Assembly: GCF_015330125.1 (NCBI RefSeq)
Contig: NZ_JADDXR010000002.1
Location: 4,662,685-4,726,684, forward strand
Source of the DNA: Zobellia nedashkovskayae
GTDB taxonomy: Bacteria; Bacteroidota; Bacteroidia; Flavobacteriales; Flavobacteriaceae
DNA length: 64,000 nt
Reading direction: 5' to 3'
The position numbers were made by a program, and so were the translations under genes. Of the stretch, positions 9,097 to 18,691 are shown piece after piece. The notes under the pieces were generated by a model. That model was given only the letters and a program-made list of their open reading frames with translations, was not told the DNA's origin and made no database searches. Within the stretch, counting starts at the first letter, position 1. Each line of letters begins with the position of its first letter.

Positions 9097-9104
9097 TAAA
9101 TTTG
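9097..9104 (+). promoter_or_regulatory. Candidate -7 promoter element (TAAATTTG) for purL
   Basis: TAAATTTG matches TAnnTTTG and lies 32 bases before the purL ATG. A TTTG at 9061-9064 is too far upstream to be the paired -33 box, so only the -7 element is supported. No PurR-like operator or purine riboswitch fold was recognised in the 201-base gap. Confidence 0.45.
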
Positions 9105-9136
9105 CCTTTTCTCAAACCTATCAATTTACAAGCTAA

Positions 9137-12100
9137 ATGATTCACTTCTTCGGGGATGTAGCCAAAAAAGTCTTTGCCGTTCAAACGGTTGAAGAACTTT
9201 CGCAAGAAAACAATAACAAACTTATATGGTTGTTCGGCAACCTACCAAAAATAAATACGGCGTCTATAGACGCCTTTTTTGTTGGCCCAAGGGCAGCAAT
9301 GATAACGCCCTGGAGCACGAATGCTACGGAAATTACCCAGAACATGGGTATAGAGGGTATCATTAGAATTGAAGAATTTACAGCGTCAAGCGAAAAATAT
9401 ACCGATTTTGACCCGATGCTTTCTGAAAAATTCAACGGACTCACTCAGTCTATTTTCCAGATTGATGTTGCTCCTGAAGCAGTTCTAGAAATAGAAAATA
9501 TAGGTGATTATAATAAGCAAGAAGGTTTAGCCTTAAACGATGAAGAGGTTACTTATTTAGAGAATCTTGCTAAGAAATTAGACAGAAAACTAACCGATTC
9601 TGAAGTTTTTGGTTTTAGCCAAGTAAACTCGGAACATTGTCGTCATAAAATATTCAACGGTACTTTTATTATTGATGGCATAGAAAAACCATCTTCACTT
9701 TTTAAGCTTATCAAGAAAACATCGCAAGAGTTTCCTAACGATATTGTTTCAGCCTACAAAGATAACGTGGCTTTCGTAAAAGGGCCTAAAGTAATCCAAT
9801 TTGCACCAAAAACTGCCGATAAACCCGATTTTTACCAAGAATCGGAGTATAATTCGGTTATTTCTATAAAAGCAGAAACACACAATTTCCCTACTACCGT
9901 AGAGCCTTTTAATGGTGCTGCTACAGGTTCTGGTGGAGAAATTCGTGACCGTTTGGCAGGTGGAAAAGGTTCATTACCATTGGCAGGAACTGCTGTTTAC
10001 ATGACTGCCTATTCTCGTCTAGAAGAAGATAGAGAATGGGAAAAAGCATTCCCAGAAAGGGAATGGTTGTACCAAACTCCAATGGACATTCTTATAAAAG
10101 CGTCAAACGGTGCTTCAGATTTTGGAAATAAGTTTGGGCAGCCTTTAATTACTGGTTCTGTATTGACTTTTGAACATGACGAATCTAAAGACAGCAACGA
10201 AAAGAATACAAGAAAACTAGGTTTCGATAAAGTCATCATGCAAGCCGGTGGTATTGGCTACGGGAAAGCAGAACAGGCTTTAAAAGATACACCTAGAACG
10301 GGTGATAAAATTGTAATCTTAGGAGGTGACAACTACCGTATTGGTATGGGTGGTGCAGCCGTTTCAAGTGCTGATACCGGTGCATTTAGTTCTGCCATTG
10401 AGTTAAATGCTATACAGCGTTCCAACCCAGAAATGCAGAAAAGAGCATCAAACGCTATCAGAGGTATGGTAGAAAATGATGTAAACCCAATCGTCTCCAT
10501 TCACGATCATGGTGCTGGCGGACATTTGAACTGTCTTTCAGAATTAGTTGAAGATACGGGCGGAAAAATAGATTTAGACCAACTTCCGGTAGGTGACCCT
10601 ACGCTATCGGCTAAGGAAATAATCGGTAACGAGTCCCAAGAACGTATGGGCTTGGTTATTGGTAAAGAAGATATTGATTTACTACATCGTATTGCGGACC
10701 GTGAGCGTTCTCCAATGTACGAAGTAGGAGATGTAACTGGCGACCATAAGTTTACTTTTGAATCAGCTACCACGGGTGAAAAACCAATGGATTTGAATTT
10801 GGAAGATATGTTCGGAAGTTCTCCAAAAACCATAATGACGGATACAACCGTTAAAAGAAAATATACCGATCCAGAGTACTCGTTAGAGTTTTTTCACGAT
10901 TATTTAGAACAATTGCTACAGCTTGAAGCTGTTGCCTGTAAGGATTGGCTAACGAACAAGGTTGACCGTTGTGTTGGCGGACGTGTTGCCAAACAACAAT
11001 GTGCCGGACCATTACAACTTCCGTTGAACAATTGTGGTGTTATGGCCTTAGATTTTAAAGGAAAGGAAGGTATTGCCACCAGTATTGGCCACTCTCCTAT
11101 TTCCGGATTAATCGACCCAGCTGCAGGAAGTTTAAATAGTATTGCGGAGTCTTTGACTAATATTATTTGGGCTCCACTAAAAGAGAATTTAAAATCCATT
11201 TCGCTTTCTGCCAACTGGATGTGGCCTTGTAAAAATGAAGGTGAAGATGCCCGTTTGTACGAAGCTGTTGAAGCGGTATCCGACTTTTCCATTGCTTTAG
11301 GTATTAATGTGCCAACTGGAAAGGATTCGCTTTCAATGAAACAAAAATATAAGGATGGTGACGTTATCGCACCAGGTACGGTGGTTATTTCTGCTGCTGG
11401 AAATTGTGATGACATTACCAAGGTAGTAGAGCCTGTTTTAAAGAAAAATAGTGGTGCTATCTACTACATCAACCTATCTAAAGACTCTTATAAATTGGGA
11501 GGTTCTTCTTTTGCCCAGGTTCGTAATACCATAGGTACTGAAGCACCGACCATTAAAGATGTAGCCTATTTTAAAACGGTTTTCAACGCCATTCAAAACT
11601 TGATAAAAGAAGATGAAATCGCTGCTGGACATGATGTTGCTTCTGGTGGTTTAATTACTACTTTATTGGAATTATGTTTTGCCAATATCAATTTATCAGC
11701 AGAATTAGACTTATCTAGTTTAGGTGAAGAAGACACTATAAAATTACTTTTCTCAGAAAACTCGGGAATTGTTTTTCAAGCGAAAAATGAATCTGTAGAG
11801 CAAAAATTAGCTGACCTCAACATAGATTTCAAGAAAATAGGAAACGTAGTTTCCGGTACCGTTCTGAAAATCAGAAATGGAGGAATGGAAATGGGCTTGA
11901 ACATTGACTCTTTAAGAGATACATGGTTCAAAACTTCCTATTTACTAGACAACAAACAAACAGCTAAAAATTTAGCTAAAGACCGCTTTGATAATTATAA
12001 AAATCAGCCACTTCAGTACAAATTTCCTAAAAACATAAATTTATCTACTGTCCCTGCTAGTACTGGTAAAAGACCAAAAGCGGCTATCCTTCGTGAAAAA

Positions 12101-12820
12101 GGAAGTAATTCTGAACGCGAAATGGCAAATGCCATGTACTTGTCCGGTTTTGATGTAAAAGACGTTCACATGACCGATTTAATTTCTGGTCGTGAAACCC
12201 TTGAAGACATTCAGTTTATTGGTGCCGTTGGCGGATTTTCCAACTCAGATGTTCTAGGAAGTGCCAAAGGATGGGCAGGAGCTTTTAAATACAATGAAAA
12301 AGCAAATACCGCTCTTAAAAACTTCTTTGCAAGACCAGATACCTTATCTATTGGTATTTGTAACGGTTGCCAGTTGTTTATGGAGTTAGACCTCATCAAC
12401 CCTGAGCATGAAACCCATGGTAGATTAACGTATAACGACTCTCATAAGCACGAGAGTAATTTTACATCGGTTAAGATTCAAGAAAACAACTCGGTTATGC
12501 TTTCAAGTTTAGCAGGAACCTCTTTAGGTGTTTGGATTTCTCATGGCGAAGGAAAATTTAGTCTTCCACATAACGAAGACCAATACGGCGTTGTTGCTAA
12601 ATACGGTTATGAAGGCTACCCAGCCAATCCTAACGGAAGTGACTTTAACACAGCTATGCTTTGTGATACCACAGGTCGCCATTTGGTAACCATGCCGCAT
12701 ATTGAACGTTCTATTTTCCCTTGGAACTGGGCATATTACCCAGAAGGTGCTAATGATGTAGTATCTCCATGGTTAGAGGCTTTTGTAAATGCTAAAAAAT
12801 GGATTTTGGAGACTAAATAG
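9137..12820 (+). CDS. purL: Phosphoribosylformylglycinamidine synthase, large single-chain form
   Basis: A 1227-residue single-chain FGAM synthase, catalysing the ATP- and glutamine-dependent fourth step of de novo purine synthesis. The length and layout match the large PurL type that includes its own glutaminase: an N-terminal PurS-like and linker region, two AIRS-like ATP-binding halves (QVNSEHCRHKIFNG near 165; SIHDHGAGG and later AAGHDVASGGL elements), and a C-terminal class I glutaminase domain starting near 975 with the nucleophile Cys1075 in GICNGCQLF and the partner His in ISHGEGKF and PHIERS. This distinguishes it from organisms using separate PurL, PurQ and PurS. It stands alone with a -7 element upstream and a strong terminator downstream. 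Confidence 0.97.
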   Translation: MIHFFGDVAKKVFAVQTVEELSQENNNKLIWLFGNLPKINTASIDAFFVGPRAAMITPWSTNATEITQNMGIEGIIRIEEFTASSEKYTDFDPMLSEKFNGLTQSIFQIDVAPEAVLEIENIGDYNKQEGLALNDEEVTYLENLAKKLDRKLTDSEVFGFSQVNSEHCRHKIFNGTFIIDGIEKPSSLFKLIKKTSQEFPNDIVSAYKDNVAFVKGPKVIQFAPKTADKPDFYQESEYNSVISIKAETHNFPTTVEPFNGAATGSGGEIRDRLAGGKGSLPLAGTAVYMTAYSRLEEDREWEKAFPEREWLYQTPMDILIKASNGASDFGNKFGQPLITGSVLTFEHDESKDSNEKNTRKLGFDKVIMQAGGIGYGKAEQALKDTPRTGDKIVILGGDNYRIGMGGAAVSSADTGAFSSAIELNAIQRSNPEMQKRASNAIRGMVENDVNPIVSIHDHGAGGHLNCLSELVEDTGGKIDLDQLPVGDPTLSAKEIIGNESQERMGLVIGKEDIDLLHRIADRERSPMYEVGDVTGDHKFTFESATTGEKPMDLNLEDMFGSSPKTIMTDTTVKRKYTDPEYSLEFFHDYLEQLLQLEAVACKDWLTNKVDRCVGGRVAKQQCAGPLQLPLNNCGVMALDFKGKEGIATSIGHSPISGLIDPAAGSLNSIAESLTNIIWAPLKENLKSISLSANWMWPCKNEGEDARLYEAVEAVSDFSIALGINVPTGKDSLSMKQKYKDGDVIAPGTVVISAAGNCDDITKVVEPVLKKNSGAIYYINLSKDSYKLGGSSFAQVRNTIGTEAPTIKDVAYFKTVFNAIQNLIKEDEIAAGHDVASGGLITTLLELCFANINLSAELDLSSLGEEDTIKLLFSENSGIVFQAKNESVEQKLADLNIDFKKIGNVVSGTVLKIRNGGMEMGLNIDSLRDTWFKTSYLLDNKQTAKNLAKDRFDNYKNQPLQYKFPKNINLSTVPASTGKRPKAAILREKGSNSEREMANAMYLSGFDVKDVHMTDLISGRETLEDIQFIGAVGGFSNSDVLGSAKGWAGAFKYNEKANTALKNFFARPDTLSIGICNGCQLFMELDLINPEHETHGRLTYNDSHKHESNFTSVKIQENNSVMLSSLAGTSLGVWISHGEGKFSLPHNEDQYGVVAKYGYEGYPANPNGSDFNTAMLCDTTGRHLVTMPHIERSIFPWNWAYYPEGANDVVSPWLEAFVNAKKWILETK

Positions 12821-12852
12821 TCCAAGAAAGCATACCTATTCAAAATTTTAAA

Positions 12853-12888
12853 ACGGCGTGTACTTAAATGTGCACGCTGTTTTTTTTT
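12853..12888 (+). terminator. Intrinsic terminator after purL
   Basis: An 11-bp stem, ACGGCGTGTAC at 12853-12863 with GTGCACGCTGT at 12870-12880 (two G-T wobbles), closes a 6-base loop and is followed directly by a run of T. It ends transcription of purL just before the acetyltransferase gene. Confidence 0.88.
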
Positions 12889-12903
12889 ATATTTTAGTTT
12901 GAT

Positions 12904-13356
12904 ATGAAAATCCGAAAAGCAAAGGAAAGTGATGTTTCCGCAATTGTAGCGCTATTAGCCAATGATAAATTGGGCAAACTGCGGGAAGATTATGAAGAAC
13001 CTTTACCACAAAAATATTACGATGCTTTTGAAGCTATAAACGGAGATCAAAACCAAGAACTAATAGTTTTTGAGAATGAGACTGAACAGGTAATTGGCAC
13101 TATACAACTATCATTCATTCCTTACCTAACTTACCAAGGAGGAATTCGCGCTCAAATAGAAGCCGTGCGTGTACATGAAGACTACCGAAGTAAAGGAATA
13201 GGGCAACAATTATTTGAATGGGCTATACAACGTGCGAAGCAAAAGGGAGCACACGTTGTACAACTCACTACGGACAAAAGGCGGCCCGATGCACTAAAAT
13301 TTTATGAAAAGTTGGGTTTTACAGCTAGTCACGAGGGAATGAAATTGCATCTTTAA
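12904..13356 (+). CDS. GNAT-family N-acetyltransferase
   Basis: A 150-residue single-domain GNAT acetyltransferase that would transfer an acetyl group from acetyl-CoA to an amine. The family fold is recognisable by IRKAKESDVSAIVALL at the start, the beta-strand IEAVRVHEDYRSKGIG with the acetyl-CoA pyrophosphate loop Arg-Ser-Lys-Gly-Ile-Gly near 99-104, the helix QQLFEWAIQRAKQKGA, and the closing DALKFYEKLGF motif. Substrate is not predictable; length fits small-molecule or aminoglycoside-like members. It begins only 15 bases after the purL terminator T-run and converges on the T9SS gene with 24 bases between stops. Confidence 0.88.
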   Translation: MKIRKAKESDVSAIVALLANDKLGKLREDYEEPLPQKYYDAFEAINGDQNQELIVFENETEQVIGTIQLSFIPYLTYQGGIRAQIEAVRVHEDYRSKGIGQQLFEWAIQRAKQKGAHVVQLTTDKRRPDALKFYEKLGFTASHEGMKLHL

Positions 13357-13380
13357 CTTCACTTCTAAGCTTAAAAACAG

Positions 13381-15954
13381 TTATTTCACCATTAACTTAC
13401 TACTCCATACTTTATCATTACTACTCGTAATTTTATAGAAATATAGTCCTGAATTCAAATTTTTCCGCCGTACTATGATCATATTCTGACCTTCTTTTGT
13501 ATCGCCATTCATATCATGAGATGAGATTTTTTTACCAGCCATATTAAACAGTTCAAAAGTATACGTGCCAGCGCTTTCTTCGTAAAAATATAGACTAGAT
13601 TCAGATTGCATTGGATTAGGGTATACCACTGATTCTGAAGTATTTTCGGAAATAAAAATCTTGTTTTCCTCATTATTATTGAAAGAAACATTGGATAAGC
13701 TCATTTGCTTTTCCTCTACACTTCCACCTTCCGCCAATAAATTAAAATTGATGACTTTTAAGCTGTCAAAATCAGTTGTTGCATTCGTCGAGCTTTTAAA
13801 ATCTGAGTCTAATAAATTAAAGGTATTTGTCTCAGAAGTTAAATTCACTTTTGCTGTGTATGATTCACCATCGCCCTTTAATAATTTTACTTCCAATACT
13901 CCAGTTCCACTAGCTTCAAAAGTCAGTTTTCCATAATCCGATAAATTTACTGGTGTAAATCGTGGACTCAGTGCGCGATACACTCCAATATAGCTTGATG
14001 TTTTTCCGCTCAACTCAACATTTCGTTCAACAGGGTAGCCATCTTCCATATAGGGCGTTTGAACGGGCATCACTTCATAATTATCTACCGTAGTACCATC
14101 TGATGAGCCATCTAATCCCCAAGGGGCATCAGCTACAAAAAGGTCATCTGGAGTACCATTGGCAATACTCACTCTAAAACCAAAATCGAAAATATTTCCT
14201 GTACTTAAAGCAACGGAATCTAAATACCCATCAATAGGCGCTGCTAAAGTCATGCTTTCTGTTTCGCTGGTCTCTGTCTTTTTAAGACCGCCTTCAAGCT
14301 GTATTTTTTCTGTTTTATTATTATTCACCAAATTAAGAATAACCTCTCCTTTGGCATATTTTGCCGATTTCACAAAAACCGGTGGCGGTGTAGAACCTTT
14401 AAATTCTGAAATAGGACTATGCACTTCTAAGAGATTCAAAATCTCATCTGCAAGCAATAGCAAATCATCTACCGTATTGGACCATATCTGAAAGTTGTAA
14501 TAGGCCGAGTTCTCTGCGTAAGCATCAATATTCCAATGCGATTCTACAACAAATTGGTCGTTAGCATCCAGTCGCACTGAAAAGGTTAATGCGAATTCTG
14601 TGCTTCCGTCTGGTTGTTTAATAATCGATTTAATAAAATCTTTCTCTCGCAACTGTATATTAGATACAGATAATAACTGAGCACCAAGAAATCTATCACA
14701 TATAAACTTACTATGCTCATAAACTTTATTATCGGTCTTAATGACCATTAGCGCGCCTATATTGTCATCCTTTCTTAAATAATCTACCGAATATATGTCA
14801 GAAGCATTGGTAAGGTCTAAAAGATCGGCCGGAGAAGACTCTATAGTACTACTTTCACCAACAACATCTAAAGGAACCAATTCGTTTAATGGAATAGCAT
14901 CTGGAGAAAATTTTCCCGTCTTGGCATAAGTAGCGCCTTTCATAACCTTTTTGGCCGTTAGCTTATCAAACTTATAATTGGTTTTAGCCCGGTTGTAATT
15001 CCGCTCTCCTATCAATGAAGATAACCTGTCATTACTTTCTAGACCACCATCATTAGCCCCTGAGGTAAGGTTGATTGTTGGACAAGAAGCCACACCGGAA
15101 CATGAAGGGTCATCACAATCTACAAGCCCATCTCCATCGTCATCTACCCCATTAATACAATCTTCCTGAGGCACAGGCGCAGTAGGGCACCTTGCTCCAT
15201 CATTACTTGATGCAGCAGGACCAAAAGCAAAAATATTGGAATTCATTACACCAAAGCTTATATCTTGAACGCTATCTATTTTATAGACCGCACCTGTTTG
15301 ATTTGCCGAAATATAAAAATTGCCATCTACATCAAAATAAACAGCGCCAAAGGTATAGTTCAACCCTTCCAAAATAGGCACTTCACCCAACGATTCTACC
15401 GCTCCTGTTTCATCAGAAATTCTGTAAAGCACATTGGTTCCCCGCTCTACAGTATACAGTTTATTGTCCTTAGCATTAAAGGCCCAGTCCGCTATGGAAA
15501 GGCTCTGGCTCAAAGAAAATTCTCCCAAATATTCAAGGTAGGTTTCAGATTCAGGATTTAAATCAATTTTATAATAAGATGCACCACCGGCTTTAAAGTA
15601 GTAGATACCGTCTGTTGAAATATCCCCAACGTATTTGTTACCAGTGGGCAATTCTGGAATAGTATGTTGTTCTACTGTAAAATCCTTTCCTATGCGAACA
15701 ATAGATTGAGACGGAGTTGATAAATATCCCCAAATATAACCGTCAGTTGTATTATAAGCTACGGCATTTACATTACCAGGAGTTATATTTTCTGACACCA
15801 AATATGAACTTCCCGAAGCTAGGTCTAGTGCATAGATATCATTATATTGAAATAAATACGCATTAAAATCACAAGCGAACGGAGTTGATTGAGATTGACC
15901 CATTATACCCGATAATAATATCAGATAGGTCATTTTTTGTAAAAAGAATTTCAT
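13381..15954 (-). CDS. Large T9SS-secreted protein with propeller and metal-binding-type repeat
   Basis: An 857-residue secreted protein of unknown function. After a Sec signal peptide (hydrophobic core about residues 7-20), residues about 28-255 form a repeated beta-rich domain with the GNVNAVAYN and DNKLYTVERGTN patterns of the DUF6923/propeller type. At about 260-285 lies an acidic segment, CINGVDDDGDGLVDCDDPSC, typical of Ca-binding MopE-like motifs. The middle part is beta-rich with carbohydrate-binding-like stretches. The last 80 residues, starting VYPNPM and ending in GLYFYKITSSNDKVWSSKLMVK-like beta strands, are a type A T9SS sorting domain. It is probably surface-attached or released; no catalytic site is recognised. 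It is transcribed from the 271-base gap shared with the acyl-CoA ligase. Confidence 0.82.
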   Translation of the reverse strand: MKFFLQKMTYLILLSGIMGQSQSTPFACDFNAYLFQYNDIYALDLASGSSYLVSENITPGNVNAVAYNTTDGYIWGYLSTPSQSIVRIGKDFTVEQHTIPELPTGNKYVGDISTDGIYYFKAGGASYYKIDLNPESETYLEYLGEFSLSQSLSIADWAFNAKDNKLYTVERGTNVLYRISDETGAVESLGEVPILEGLNYTFGAVYFDVDGNFYISANQTGAVYKIDSVQDISFGVMNSNIFAFGPAASSNDGARCPTAPVPQEDCINGVDDDGDGLVDCDDPSCSGVASCPTINLTSGANDGGLESNDRLSSLIGERNYNRAKTNYKFDKLTAKKVMKGATYAKTGKFSPDAIPLNELVPLDVVGESSTIESSPADLLDLTNASDIYSVDYLRKDDNIGALMVIKTDNKVYEHSKFICDRFLGAQLLSVSNIQLREKDFIKSIIKQPDGSTEFALTFSVRLDANDQFVVESHWNIDAYAENSAYYNFQIWSNTVDDLLLLADEILNLLEVHSPISEFKGSTPPPVFVKSAKYAKGEVILNLVNNNKTEKIQLEGGLKKTETSETESMTLAAPIDGYLDSVALSTGNIFDFGFRVSIANGTPDDLFVADAPWGLDGSSDGTTVDNYEVMPVQTPYMEDGYPVERNVELSGKTSSYIGVYRALSPRFTPVNLSDYGKLTFEASGTGVLEVKLLKGDGESYTAKVNLTSETNTFNLLDSDFKSSTNATTDFDSLKVINFNLLAEGGSVEEKQMSLSNVSFNNNEENKIFISENTSESVVYPNPMQSESSLYFYEESAGTYTFELFNMAGKKISSHDMNGDTKEGQNMIIVRRKNLNSGLYFYKITSSNDKVWSSKLMVK

Positions 15955-16225
15955 GATAAGTAGTTTTAGGGCATACTTTAGAGGTAAAATTTGGGATATG
16001 TAAGAATTATTTTTAGTGTATAAGTTTTTTCTTACCTTAATACTATATAAAAATATATAACTATTTCATTTTCTTTTTATTGCTGTCTTACAAAATTATC
16101 AGTCAAGATGTGCGTTATGAGTAGGTGAAATAGTGATTTCTCATAAAATTGATGCTAATTTTGTGAAAGTCATTTTAAACTTCCATGTTCTTTCGTAATT
16201 TGCAAGGACCATTTAGATACAAAAT

Positions 16226-18001
16226 ATGCAAAATATTACCCGACTTTTTGACTTCCCCTACTATCAGTTGGAGAAATATAATTTAGAAAAATCACTTATC
16301 TCAAAAAAGGGTGGTAAGTGGATTTCTTTGTCCACTAAAGAGTACATAGATCAAGCAAACACAATGAGCCGTGCCTTGCTCCGAATGGGTGTAAAACCCA
16401 ACGATAAAATTGCGGTGATTTCTTTGACCAACAGAACGGAATGGAACGTTATGGATATTGGTATTCTTCAAATTGGCGCACAGAATGTTCCTGTTTATCC
16501 AACTATATCCGAAGAAGATTATGCCTATGTGCTTAATCATTCAGAAGCTAAATACTGTTTTGTCTCTTGTGGAGAAGTATTTCAAAAAGTTAAAAGTATT
16601 AAAGACCAAGTCCCAAGTCTGGAACACGTCTATTCTTTTGATGAAATAAGCGATTGTGATAGTTGGGAAAAGGTACTTGAGCTTGGTGCGGATATAGCTA
16701 ACCAAGACGAAGTAGAAAAATTAAAGGATTCAGTTAAACCAACTGATCTTGCTACTCTTATATATACTTCAGGAACTACAGGAAGACCAAAAGGTGTTAT
16801 GCTTTCTCATGACAACCTAGTAAGCAACGCTATTGAAAGTTCTAGCCGTTTTCCTATAAATGATGGTAAAGCTAAAGCATTAAGTTTTTTGCCTTTATGC
16901 CATGTTTATGAGCGTATGTTAATCTATCTCTACCAGTACAGAGGTGTTTCTATCTATTACGCAGAGTCTCTTGAGCTGATTAGTGAAAATCTTAAAGAAA
17001 TACAGCCTCATGTAATGACCGCGGTACCTAGGCTTTTAGAAAAAGTGTACGATAAAATAATTGCCAAAGGATCAGAACTTACAGGTATTAAAAAGATGTT
17101 GTTCTTCTGGGCCGTTAAAATAGGTCTTAGATATGAACCTTATGGTAAAAATGGTTGGTGGTACGAACAACAACTAGCTATAGCCAGAAAACTCATTTTT
17201 AGTAAGTGGAAAGAAGGCCTTGGTGGAAACCTAGGTATTATTGCTTCTGGAAGTGCAGCACTGCAACACCGTTTAGCACGCATTTTTAACGCTGCGGAAT
17301 TTGGATTAATGGAGGGTTATGGCCTTTCTGAAACATCGCCGGTTATTTCCGTAAATGATATACGTAATGGAGGTTTCCGTATTGGAACCGTTGGTAAACC
17401 TATAAACAGAACTGAAGTAAAGATTGCCGCTGATGGTGAGATTTGCATAAAAGGTCCTCAAGTAATGCTAGGCTATTACAAAGATCCACAGAAAACCGAA
17501 GAGGTTATCATAGACGGCTATTTCCATACTGGAGATATTGGTGAGTTAGATAGTGACGGATTTTTGAAGATTACAGACCGTAAAAAAGAAATGTTCAAAA
17601 CCTCCGGCGGCAAGTATGTTGCTCCTCAGTTATTAGAGAATCGTTTTAAACAATCTCGTTTTATAGAACAAATTATGGTTGTGGGTGAAGGCGAAAAAAT
17701 GCCAGCTGCCCTTATTCAACCAGATTTTGCCTTTTTACATGAATGGGCTAAATTACATAACATTACGATACCTGAGAATTCAGACATCATTAAAAACGAA
17801 CAAGTTTTAGCTCGTTACCAACAAGAAGTAGACGAAGCCAATGAAAAATTTGCCAAATGGGAGAAAGTGAAACAATTTCGTTTAACACCAGATGTATGGA
17901 ATATTAACGACGGCCATCTTACTCCTACCCTAAAACTTCGCCGTAAAATTATTAAGGGCAAATACATGGATCTCTATGAAGATATTTATGGGCGTTCTTA
18001 A
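16226..18001 (+). CDS. Long-chain acyl-CoA synthetase (AMP-forming)
   Basis: A 591-residue AMP-binding enzyme that activates free fatty acids to acyl-CoA, consuming ATP. The P-loop signature YTSGTTGRPKGVMLSH lies near residue 180, the EGYGLSETSPV adenylate-binding motif near 367, and the hinge/second-domain motif GYFHTGDIGELDSDGFLKITDRKKEMFKTSGGKYVAP near 430-470. The long FadD-like form with the insert LLEKVYDKIIAKG is typical of long-chain ligases. It immediately precedes a MarR regulator and the fadNAE genes, so it most likely supplies their substrate. A TAATTTTG -7-like element lies at 16156-16163, about 60 bases upstream of the ATG. Confidence 0.93.
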   Translation: MQNITRLFDFPYYQLEKYNLEKSLISKKGGKWISLSTKEYIDQANTMSRALLRMGVKPNDKIAVISLTNRTEWNVMDIGILQIGAQNVPVYPTISEEDYAYVLNHSEAKYCFVSCGEVFQKVKSIKDQVPSLEHVYSFDEISDCDSWEKVLELGADIANQDEVEKLKDSVKPTDLATLIYTSGTTGRPKGVMLSHDNLVSNAIESSSRFPINDGKAKALSFLPLCHVYERMLIYLYQYRGVSIYYAESLELISENLKEIQPHVMTAVPRLLEKVYDKIIAKGSELTGIKKMLFFWAVKIGLRYEPYGKNGWWYEQQLAIARKLIFSKWKEGLGGNLGIIASGSAALQHRLARIFNAAEFGLMEGYGLSETSPVISVNDIRNGGFRIGTVGKPINRTEVKIAADGEICIKGPQVMLGYYKDPQKTEEVIIDGYFHTGDIGELDSDGFLKITDRKKEMFKTSGGKYVAPQLLENRFKQSRFIEQIMVVGEGEKMPAALIQPDFAFLHEWAKLHNITIPENSDIIKNEQVLARYQQEVDEANEKFAKWEKVKQFRLTPDVWNINDGHLTPTLKLRRKIIKGKYMDLYEDIYGRS

Positions 18002-18121
18002 TGTCAAAACATGACTTTCTAGGTTTTAACAAAAATATAGTCTTTTCCTAATTAAAGCCCTCACCCCTTACGAATAAAGTAATTTATACATATTAGTGTT
18101 GCTTTTCTGGTTTAAAAATTC

Positions 18122-18153
18122 AAAAATATATTATGCATGCATAATATATTTTT
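18122..18153. promoter_or_regulatory. 32-bp perfect palindrome, probable MarR operator
   Basis: Positions 18122-18137 read AAAAATATATTATGCA and 18138-18153 are its exact reverse complement. The centre, ATTATGCATGCATAAT, is the size of a MarR-family operator. It lies 33 bases before the marR ATG and ends 2 bases before a -7 element, so a bound dimer would block the promoter. No T-run or GC-rich stem is present, so it is not a terminator. Confidence 0.75.
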
Positions 18154-18155
18154 TG

Positions 18156-18163
18156 TATATTTG
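18156..18163 (+). promoter_or_regulatory. Candidate -7 promoter element (TATATTTG) for marR-fadNAE
   Basis: TATATTTG fits TAnnTTTG exactly and lies 23 bases before the marR ATG, right at the edge of the 32-bp palindrome. The -33 position falls inside the palindrome. Confidence 0.6.
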
Positions 18164-18186
18164 ATAACCGTCAACCCACCTTATGT

Positions 18187-18669
18187 ATGAAAGATATTAC
18201 AATAGACTACGCATTGCGTGCCACATGGCAGGCAGTAGCGCGTATGTACAACGAAGAGGCTAAAAAATTTGATTCAACCATGGCTATAGGTTTTACACTG
18301 TTGAGTGTAGACCCTAAAACCGGCACACCTTCTACAGCTCTAGGGCCTAAGATGGGTATGGAAGCTACAAGCTTATCGCGTATTCTTAAAAGGATGGAAG
18401 AGCAAGGCCTTATTGAACGTAAACCAAATCCTAAAGATGGGCGTGGCGTTCTAATCTATTTGACGGAATTTGGATTAGAGAAAAGAAACGATTCAAAAAA
18501 TGTGGTCCTACGGTTTGATGAATCGGTGAAAAATAATATTTCCGAGGAAAAAATCAACAGCTTTTTTGAGGTTATGGAAACCATAAACGAGCTTATTACA
18601 GAAAAGAATATTTATAATAATGACAATCTAATGAGCGATCAAGATAGCCTTGATTCTAAAACAGATTAA
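18187..18669 (+). CDS. MarR-family transcriptional regulator of fatty-acid degradation genes
   Basis: A 160-residue winged-helix regulator. The MarR core is clear: dimerisation helix DYALRATWQAVARMYNEEA, recognition region MGMEATSLSRILKRMEEQGLIERKPN and the wing DPKDGRGVLIYLTEFGLE. The ligand is probably an acyl-CoA or fatty acid, judged from its setting between an acyl-CoA ligase and fadN; this is inference. The perfect palindrome overlapping its own promoter argues for autorepression and for control of the downstream fad genes, which start only 22 bases after its stop. An ATG at 18183 is out of frame, so 18187 is the start. Confidence 0.9.
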   Translation: MKDITIDYALRATWQAVARMYNEEAKKFDSTMAIGFTLLSVDPKTGTPSTALGPKMGMEATSLSRILKRMEEQGLIERKPNPKDGRGVLIYLTEFGLEKRNDSKNVVLRFDESVKNNISEEKINSFFEVMETINELITEKNIYNNDNLMSDQDSLDSKTD

Positions 18670-18691
18670 TTAATAACCCAATAACTACATC

